This document shows, one piece after another, positions 15,765 to 21,428 of a stretch of 21,428 bases of DNA. A program made the translations under genes and the position numbers. Position 1 is the stretch's first letter, and each line of letters begins with the position of its first letter. Source of the DNA: Actinomycetes bacterium (GTDB lineage Bacteria; Actinomycetota; Thermoleophilia; Solirubrobacterales; 70-9); the NCBI GenBank assembly GCA_023436605.1, contig JAEZIQ010000001.1, positions 1 to 21,428 of the forward strand. Direction: 5' to 3'. The notes beneath the pieces are model-generated. The model did no database searches, was not told where the DNA came from, and saw nothing but the letters and a program-made list of their open reading frames with translations.

Positions 15765-17666
15765 TCACGAACCCGGGGGCGAGTCTTCGCGTTCCATGCG
15801 GAGCAGCCCGCCGGCCTCTCCCCGGACCGTCCAGCCTGCCGGAACATGGAGCGTCGCCTCGCCGAGATCGAGCGTGGCCGGACCTGACTTCATCGTCGCC
15901 GGCGCCGGCGACGGCGCAAAGCCCGGACCGGGCCGGACGTAGCGGCGACGAACCGTCACCAGCTCGATCGGGGCTGTCGGGTCGCTGTATCCGTAGCGCT
16001 CCTCGTGGGCCGACTCGAACAGTTCCCGCAGCCGTCCCGGTTCGATTCGGCCCCCTGCCGCTTCACTCTCGCTTACCGTAAGTTCGAAGGACTGGCCCCG
16101 GTAACGAAGATCCCAGCCGACCTGATCGGCATCACCGGCAAGTGTGGCCAGGACCCCGGCGTCGAGGTCAGCTTCGTCGGCGAGTACGGTCTGGACCTCG
16201 TCCCGTCGACGGTCGGCCGCGGCCAGGCCGAGAGCGCTGAAAACTCCACCAGCGACAGGAACAAGAATCGATGTGATCCCGAGCTCCTCGGCCACCCCGG
16301 CCGCGTGGAGCGGGCCGGCGCCGCCGTAGGCCAGCAGGGTGAAGCGACGAGGGTCGAGTCCGCGCTGGACCGTGACGACCCGCAGGGCGCGGACCATCTC
16401 CGCGTCAGCGACCCGGATGATGCCCTCGGCACACTGCGTGGTCGAGATTCCGAGTTCGTCGGCCAACCGTCCCACCGCCGCCAGGGCGAGGTTGAGGTCG
16501 AGCACGATGCCTCCCGCCAGCTCGTCTCCGGCGGTCAGGCGGCCGAGGACGAGGTTGGCGTCGGTCACCGTGGGGCGCGTCCCGCCCAGTCCGTAACAGG
16601 CAGGCCCCGGCCGGGCGCCGGCCGACTCGGGACCGACCCGGAGAGCGCCCCCGCTGTCGCGCCACGCGATCGAGCCGCCGCCAGCTCCGACCGTGTCGAT
16701 GTCGACCATCGGCAGGGCGATCGGGTGGCCGGCGATCTTCTTCGACGCCGTTTCGTGGACCCGGCCCCCTTCGACCGCGCAGACGTCACAGGAGGTGCCG
16801 CCCATGTCGAAACAGAGCAGGTTCTCCTCACCCGACTGGCGGGCGATCAGCGCCGCCGCGGCTGCCCCGCCCGCGGGACCGGAAAGCACCGCGACCGCAG
16901 CGTGGGCCGCGACCTCGTCGAGGCCGGCGACGCCACCACTCGACTGCATGATTTCGGGCTCCGGCAGCCCCTCTTCGGCGGCTCGGCGGGCGAGCCGGTC
17001 GAGATAGCCGGCGAGAAGGGGAGAGAGAGCAGCATCGATCTCGGTGGTGGCAGCCCGCTCGAATTCCCGGAAGGTTCCGACCACATCATGTGAGAGGGAA
17101 ACGTGGACTTCCGGCAAAAGGTCACGGATCGCCTCGCCAAGCGCCAGTTCATGTTCGGGAAAGCGGTAGGAGTGGAGCAGACAGACGGCGACCGATTCAA
17201 CGCCTAGCGCGGCGAGAGCGGAGGCAACCCGCCCGGCTTCTTCGGTGGTCAGCTCCTGGATCACGCCTTCCGGACCGTGTCGTTCCTCGGCCGGGACCCG
17301 GAGATCCGGGGGTACCAGCGGCGGGGGGTGGGCGGCCTGGAGCCGGTAGAGGGAGTCTCGATCCTGACGGCCGATCTCGACCAGGTCGGTGAAGCCGCGG
17401 GTCGCCACGAACGCGGTCCGCGCCCCCTTCGATTCGAGCAGGGCATTGGTGGCGACGGTCATGCCATGTGCGAAGTGGCCGATTTGACCCGCGTCAATTC
17501 CGGCTTTGGCCAGAACCTGCCTGGTTGCTTTGATCACGCCGAGCGACTGGTCCTCGGGTGTAGTCGGCGACTTGCCGGTAAACAGGGTCTCACCCGAGAT
17601 CAGGACCGCATCGGTGAAGGTTCCACCGACGTCGACCCCGAGGATCGCACCGGGGTCAGCTGCCAT
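15765..17666 (-). CDS. Hydantoinase/oxoprolinase A subunit (HyuA family)
   Basis: ATP-dependent hydrolase subunit of the N-methylhydantoinase / 5-oxoprolinase family, 633 residues from the ATG at 17666 (GTG at 17675 is an alternative). The family opens cyclic imides or lactams such as hydantoins or 5-oxoproline, with a HyuB partner. The ASKHA-type phosphate loops are visible: GVDVGGTFTDAV near 10-21 and FDMGGTSCDV near 286-295. IMQSSGGVAG, LSGPAGGAAA, DTVGAGGGSIAW and the ARPGPACYGLGG-PTVTDAN stretch are also family signatures. The C-terminus is slightly shorter than in many members but complete in domains. The start overlaps the end of hyuB by 11 bases. It is the last gene of the minus-strand run with nadB and hyuB. 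The exact substrate cannot be told from sequence. Confidence 0.93.
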   Translation of the reverse strand: MAADPGAILGVDVGGTFTDAVLISGETLFTGKSPTTPEDQSLGVIKATRQVLAKAGIDAGQIGHFAHGMTVATNALLESKGARTAFVATRGFTDLVEIGRQDRDSLYRLQAAHPPPLVPPDLRVPAEERHGPEGVIQELTTEEAGRVASALAALGVESVAVCLLHSYRFPEHELALGEAIRDLLPEVHVSLSHDVVGTFREFERAATTEIDAALSPLLAGYLDRLARRAAEEGLPEPEIMQSSGGVAGLDEVAAHAAVAVLSGPAGGAAAAALIARQSGEENLLCFDMGGTSCDVCAVEGGRVHETASKKIAGHPIALPMVDIDTVGAGGGSIAWRDSGGALRVGPESAGARPGPACYGLGGTRPTVTDANLVLGRLTAGDELAGGIVLDLNLALAAVGRLADELGISTTQCAEGIIRVADAEMVRALRVVTVQRGLDPRRFTLLAYGGAGPLHAAGVAEELGITSILVPVAGGVFSALGLAAADRRRDEVQTVLADEADLDAGVLATLAGDADQVGWDLRYRGQSFELTVSESEAAGGRIEPGRLRELFESAHEERYGYSDPTAPIELVTVRRRYVRPGPGFAPSPAPATMKSGPATLDLGEATLHVPAGWTVRGEAGGLLRMEREDSPPGS

Positions 17667-19167
17667 GGCCGCCACCGCCCGGTGTTTCGATCCGGAGCCG
17701 GTCGCCCGGTTCGAGTTCTCCGGCCACTTTAGGGTCGAGCTCCTGGCGGGAACCGTCCTTGCGAATCAGCAGGTTGCGGCCGCTCTCGCCGTTGCCTCCG
17801 CCATCGGCCCCGGCAGGCTGGTGGCGGCGACGCTCGGTCAGCAGGGCAAAGCGCATCGGTTCGGTCGCGACGATCTCCCGGACCAGCCCGTCGCCGCCTC
17901 TGTGGGATCCGGCACCGCCGCTGCCGCGCCTGATCGAATACTCGCCGGCGCGCAGGGGGAATTCCGTCTCCATCGCCTCAATCGGCGTGTTCAGCGTGTT
18001 CGACATCGCCACGTGAACCGCCGACGGACCATCGGCCTCGGTCGAGGCGGCCTGCCCGCCACCGAGCGTCTCGTAGTAGGTGAACGAGTCGCTGCCAAGG
18101 GTCAGGTTGTTCATCGTCCCCTGGCCCTGAGCGAGCCCGAAAGCGGTGAGGCAGAGGTCGGCGGCCCGGGACGAGGTCTCGACGTTGCCGGCGACGACGG
18201 CGCTGGGGGATTCGGCGTTCAGCAGGCAGCCTTCCGGCACGACGACTTCGACCGGCCGCCAGGCGCCGGAACTGGCCGGGATGTCCGGGTCGGTCAGGAC
18301 CCGGATCGCGAAGAGGCAGGCCGACTCGGTGACCGCCCGCGGACAGTTCAGGTTGCCGGAATCCGGGCCGGAGCTGCCGGTGAAGTCGAAGCGGATCTCG
18401 CTGCCGGAAACCGTGGCTTCGAGCTCCAGCCGCAGATCTCCATCGCGGGCTTCGAGGACATCGACCGCACGGTAGGTCCCATCCGGGATCCGCTGGATCT
18501 CGGCCCGGGTCCGGTTCTCCGCGTAGGCGATCACGTCGGCCATCGCGGCCGCCAGTCCGTCGCTGCCGTGATTGGCAGCCATCGCTTCGAGCCTGCGGAC
18601 ACCGGCCCGATTGGCGGCGATCTGCGCCCTTAGGTCGGCCCGGCGCTGGTCGGGCTGGCGCATGAGGGTTACGACTTCGAGAATCGACTCCTCGTCGAGG
18701 ATGCGGGGCGGGATGATCACCCCTTCGTCATAAAGGGTGGTCGAGTCGGCTGGCATCGAACCGGGCACGCTGCCGCCGCCGTCGGCATGGTGGGCCCGGT
18801 TCGCGGCGAACCCGATCAATTTGCCGTCCGCGAAGGCTGGGGTCACCACGGTGATGTCGGGCAGGTGGGTTCCGCCCGAGTACGGGTCATTGAGAAACCA
18901 GGAAACGCCGGGCACATGGGGCTTCCCGGCAACCGCCCGGACCGAGGCCGGCATCGAACCGAGATGGACCGGGATGTGCTCGGCCTGCATCGCCATCTCG
19001 CCGTCCGGGCCGAAGATCGCGGCCGAACAGTCGCGGCGTTCCTTGATGTTGGCCGAGTGGGCCGAACGGATCAGAACTGCGCCCCTCTCCTCGCAGGCCG
19101 AAGCGAGGGCACCGGCCGTGATCTGGACTTCGACCGGATCGGGAGCCGAGTGGGAACCCGGGGTCAC
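17656..19167 (-). CDS. Hydantoinase/oxoprolinase B subunit (HyuB family)
   Basis: Partner subunit of 503 residues for the adjacent HyuA. Signatures include RSAHSANIKERRDCSAAIF (34-52), the HIPVHLGSMPASVRAV stretch, SWFLNDPYSGGTHLPDITV and NRAHHADGGGSVPGSMP. Later come FDFTGSSGPDSGNLNCP, NAESPSAVVAGNVETSSR and the glycine-rich RRGSGGAGSHRGGDGLVREI. The typical end, ETPGGGGHGS, is complete. It acts with HyuA in one cytoplasmic complex on a cyclic amide. The start is GTG at 19167, 17 bases after the nadB stop, so all three are likely one transcript. Substrate (N-methylhydantoin, 5-oxoproline, acetophenone-type or other) is unknown. Confidence 0.93.
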   Translation of the reverse strand: MTPGSHSAPDPVEVQITAGALASACEERGAVLIRSAHSANIKERRDCSAAIFGPDGEMAMQAEHIPVHLGSMPASVRAVAGKPHVPGVSWFLNDPYSGGTHLPDITVVTPAFADGKLIGFAANRAHHADGGGSVPGSMPADSTTLYDEGVIIPPRILDEESILEVVTLMRQPDQRRADLRAQIAANRAGVRRLEAMAANHGSDGLAAAMADVIAYAENRTRAEIQRIPDGTYRAVDVLEARDGDLRLELEATVSGSEIRFDFTGSSGPDSGNLNCPRAVTESACLFAIRVLTDPDIPASSGAWRPVEVVVPEGCLLNAESPSAVVAGNVETSSRAADLCLTAFGLAQGQGTMNNLTLGSDSFTYYETLGGGQAASTEADGPSAVHVAMSNTLNTPIEAMETEFPLRAGEYSIRRGSGGAGSHRGGDGLVREIVATEPMRFALLTERRRHQPAGADGGGNGESGRNLLIRKDGSRQELDPKVAGELEPGDRLRIETPGGGGHGS

Positions 19168-19184
19168 GGTGCTACCCCGGGATC

Positions 19185-20645
19185 TCAGTCCCAGCGACGG
19201 AGTTCGATCTCTCCATCGGGCCGGTAGATCAGATGGGTGAAATCGAGAGCCGGATCGGTCTCACGGAAATCGGTGCGGCGGTGACCGCCACGGGACTCTC
19301 GTCGGTTGAGCGCCGTCGCGCCGATCGCCCGGGCCAGCGGGTAAGGGTCATCGGCCAGACGGGCGAGATTCTCGGCGTTCCGCAGCGGTCCGGCGAACTC
19401 CCAGATCGCTTCGCGGGTCGGCGGCTGGGGTGGGTCAAATCGCCACTCGGGGAGTGCCGCCATCGGCGAACCCTGCTCCCCGAGGCCGGCGATCGCCGCC
19501 CTGCGGCCGAAGACGAAGCACTCGGTCAGCGAGTTGGAGGCCAGCCGGTTGGCACCGTGGAGTCCCGTGCAGGCGCACTCACCGGCGGCGTAGAGTCCGG
19601 AGACCGAGGTGCGGCCGTCAAGATCCACCGCAATGCCGCCCATCATGTAGTGGGCGCCCGGAAGGACGGGTACGGGCTCGGAAGTGCCGTCGTATCCGGC
19701 CGATTCGAGGAGTTTGAAGACGCTGGGAAACTTGGTGGGGTCAATCGCCGTGAGGTCAATACGAACCTCGCGACCGTCCTGTTTTTCGATCTGGGCGAGG
19801 ATCGCGGTGGTCACGTCATCACGCGGCGCCAGCTCGTCGGTGAAACGGTGGCCATCGGCGTCGAGCAACGTCGCCCCTTCGCCGCGGATCGCTTCGGTGA
19901 TCAGGGCGCCATCGAAGGCAGTGCCGGGAGCCGAAAGGCAGGTCGGGTGAAACTGGCAGAACTCGAGGTCGGCAAGGTCGGCCCCCGCGGCGCTCGCCAG
20001 AACGGGCCCGGCGCCGATAGCGCCCCAGGGGTTGGAGGTGCGGCGCCACAAAGCGGCGGCCCCGCCACTGGCCATCAGGGTCGCGGGGCTGCTGATCACG
20101 CCATCTTCGGTGATCACCCCGTGGCAACGGTCGCCGTCACTGACCAAGGCCACGGCGGAAGTCTCTTCGAGGACCTCGATCCGGTCGATATCGGCGACCA
20201 TCTGGGCCAGCGCTTCGGTGATCTCGCGACCAGTCTGGCTGCCGCCGGCGTGGATGATCCGGCGCTGGCTGTGGCCCCCTTCGAGAGCGAGCGAAAGGCT
20301 GCCGTCGGCTTCCCGGTCGAAGTTCATCCCGCGGCGAATCAGGTCGTCGACGATGCCAGGACCCTCGAGCGTCAGGACCTCGACCGCCGAGGCACGGCAC
20401 AGGTTCCGACCCGCGGCCATCGTGTCCTCGAAATGCCTTTCGGGTGAGTCATCCGAATCAAGCGCGGCGGCGAGACCGCCCTGGGCGTGGAAGCTGGAGC
20501 TTTCAGCCAGGGGCTTTCGCGACACCACGCATACGGAACCGCCCTCTTCAGCGGCGCAGAGTGCGGACCAGAGTCCGGCGGCGCCACCACCCACCACCGT
20601 CAGGTCATACGTCCCGAGGTCCCGGGCTTCTCTTTCTGCGGGCAA
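19185..20645 (-). CDS. nadB: L-aspartate oxidase
   Basis: Flavoprotein of 486 residues that oxidises L-aspartate to iminoaspartate, the first step of de novo NAD synthesis. The FAD-binding start is YDLTVVGGGAAGLWSALCA (13-31). SSFHAQGGLAAALD (50-63), GGHSQRRIIHAGG (123-135), FCQFHPTCL, the RGEGATLLDADGHRFTDE stretch with APRDDV, GAHYMMGGIAVD and the TGLHGANRLASNSLTE stretch all match NadB rather than the fumarate-reductase relatives. It is somewhat shorter than E. coli NadB at the C-terminus, but ESRGGHRRTDF is kept. The start is TTG at 20645. The codon just before is an in-frame stop, so the gene cannot begin earlier; a GTG at codon 17 is possible but would cut the FAD fold. nadA and nadC are not adjacent; hyuB follows instead. 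Confidence 0.94.
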   Translation of the reverse strand: MPAEREARDLGTYDLTVVGGGAAGLWSALCAAEEGGSVCVVSRKPLAESSSFHAQGGLAAALDSDDSPERHFEDTMAAGRNLCRASAVEVLTLEGPGIVDDLIRRGMNFDREADGSLSLALEGGHSQRRIIHAGGSQTGREITEALAQMVADIDRIEVLEETSAVALVSDGDRCHGVITEDGVISSPATLMASGGAAALWRRTSNPWGAIGAGPVLASAAGADLADLEFCQFHPTCLSAPGTAFDGALITEAIRGEGATLLDADGHRFTDELAPRDDVTTAILAQIEKQDGREVRIDLTAIDPTKFPSVFKLLESAGYDGTSEPVPVLPGAHYMMGGIAVDLDGRTSVSGLYAAGECACTGLHGANRLASNSLTECFVFGRRAAIAGLGEQGSPMAALPEWRFDPPQPPTREAIWEFAGPLRNAENLARLADDPYPLARAIGATALNRRESRGGHRRTDFRETDPALDFTHLIYRPDGEIELRRWD

Positions 20646-20664
20646 ATCAGTTCCGGGTTCGCGT

Positions 20665-20955
20665 CTACCGCGGACCTGCTCCGTCGCCCCCGCGAGCCAG
20701 GTCTTCCAGCTCCTGCAGGGTGAGGCCCTCTTCGAGGCCGCGGGCGATCAGGTCGGCTTCGCGATCGATCTTCACGACTTCGGCGGCCTGTTCGGAGAGC
20801 CGGCTTCGGTTGAAGCTGCCCTCGGCCGCCATTTCAACGGTCATCTGACCGAGTTCACTGAGGTTGTTGCGACGCATGTCGTCGAGTTCGCGGAGGTGGT
20901 CCTGCATCGCCCGGCGTTCGCGACCGGTCTGTCCGCCACGGCTGAAAAGCCCCAT
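20665..20955 (-). CDS. Small helical hypothetical protein
   Basis: Protein of 96 residues, not recognised. It starts MGLFSRGG, a short turn often seen in soluble membrane-proximal proteins, followed by charged amphipathic helices (about 12-62 and 66-88, rich in Arg, Glu and Leu). There is no signal peptide, cysteine or catalytic motif. Its ATG overlaps the stop of the upstream coiled-coil gene by one base (TGATG), and nadB begins 19 bases after its stop, so it is probably co-translated with the coiled-coil protein. A scaffold or complex-forming role with that partner is the simplest inference. Confidence 0.72.
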   Translation of the reverse strand: MGLFSRGGQTGRERRAMQDHLRELDDMRRNNLSELGQMTVEMAAEGSFNRSRLSEQAAEVVKIDREADLIARGLEEGLTLQELEDLARGGDGAGPR

Positions 20956-21428
20956 CAGCTGCCTCCCGTCCCCGGGTCGGGTTCATTGCCTTTTGAGATT
21001 TCCTGTCGGAGTGCCGAGATCTGGCCACGGAGCCAGTTGACGGCCGCTTCCCGGGCTTCGGCTTCGGTCGCGGCGTTGCCGTCGGCGGCCGGTGCGGCTG
21101 CTTTCGCCTGCGCCTGCGCCTCGGAGGCGGCTGCTTCGGCCGCTTCCACCCGGGCCTCGGCCAGCTTGGCGCTCTGCTCGATCTCCTGGAGGCGGGCAGC
21201 GGCCCTGGTCAAAGCCTCTTCCTTCGATGCCTTCTCGGCGGCCAGCTCGGCCTCGAGGGCGGTGACCCGGGCGCTCAGCACCGGATCGGGCTGGCCTGAG
21301 CCGGGTGTGTCCTGATCGCCTGACATCTCGGCGGCGAGTGCGGCGTCGGCTTCGATCTCGGCGGCCTGACCGCGGATCCACTCGGCGGCGGCTTCCCGGC
21401 TGGCTGCCGTCTCTCTCTGGAGGCTGTG
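20955..21428 (-). CDS. Coiled-coil Ala/Glu-rich protein with repeated REAA-W-RGQ motif (5' end beyond window)
   Basis: Partial gene. The frame stays open to the last base of the window, so the true start lies outside; ATG at 21326 is only an internal possibility. The 157 visible residues are mostly an Ala/Glu-rich coiled coil (SARVTALEAELAAEKASKEE and on). A short motif occurs twice: REAAAEWIRGQ before the internal Met and REAAVNWLRGQ near the C-terminus, each followed by a short helix. The end is a Pro/Gly tail (PDPGTGGS). The second copy precedes the stop, which overlaps the next gene's start in TGATG. I do not recognise the family. Coiled-coil content is clear; the function is unknown. Confidence 0.68.
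   Translation of the reverse strand, partial: HSLQRETAASREAAAEWIRGQAAEIEADAALAAEMSGDQDTPGSGQPDPVLSARVTALEAELAAEKASKEEALTRAAARLQEIEQSAKLAEARVEAAEAAASEAQAQAKAAAPAADGNAATEAEAREAAVNWLRGQISALRQEISKGNEPDPGTGGS

Noticed and set aside
16005..18633. Two long plus-strand frames opposite hyuA and hyuB
   Set aside because: Both are shadows of genes with complete family signatures.
20032..21315. Plus-strand open frame of 427 codons opposite nadB and the coiled-coil gene
   Set aside because: It covers three minus-strand genes with good signatures, is Ala/Ser-rich and has no domain.

Overview
The window is GC-rich DNA, densely coded on both strands, with many GTG and TTG starts. The gene content points to a high-GC actinobacterium. 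The protein-bound (CysO/CysM/Mec-type) cysteine pathway is typical of Actinobacteria, and the secreted proteins with VKKGK-type Ig-like domains suggest the class Thermoleophilia (Solirubrobacterales-like). The phylum is fairly secure; the class is inference. I see no rRNA, tRNA, CRISPR array, transposase or phage gene.

Layout. 1-2266 (minus): a translationally coupled histidine kinase, NarL-type response regulator and GNAT acetyltransferase. 2421-3290 (plus): the membrane protease HtpX, divergent from the kinase. 3356-6736 (minus): two abutting genes for large secreted proteins built from an unrecognised module, with two copies in the first and one in the second. 6913-8401 (plus): a rhodanese-ThiF adenylyltransferase/sulfurtransferase (MoeZ-like) and a CysO-like sulfur carrier. 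8398-10010 (minus): cysM, mec and a DUF2007 gene, convergent with cysO. 10146-12627 (plus): a three-gene polar amino-acid ABC importer. 12748-13902 (plus): a third secreted paralogue with a fourth copy of the module. 13973-15576 (minus): a degenerate peptidase-MA-like protein and a DUF1802 protein. 15765-21428 (minus): a compact run with a coiled-coil protein (cut by the window edge), a small helical protein, nadB, hyuB and hyuA.

How the genes work together. MoeZ, CysO, CysM and Mec form a complete protein-thiocarboxylate route to cysteine, known from Mycobacterium tuberculosis. MoeZ activates and sulfurates CysO, CysM joins the thiocarboxylate to O-phosphoserine, and Mec releases cysteine. 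Here CysO ends in Gly-Gly-Cys-Leu instead of Gly-Gly, so a JAMM protease, most simply the neighbouring Mec, would have to mature it first. The kinase, regulator and HtpX look like a membrane-stress module.

The two most interesting points are the pro-CysO tail and the four-copy secreted module with two invariant cysteines, which I cannot assign to any described family.
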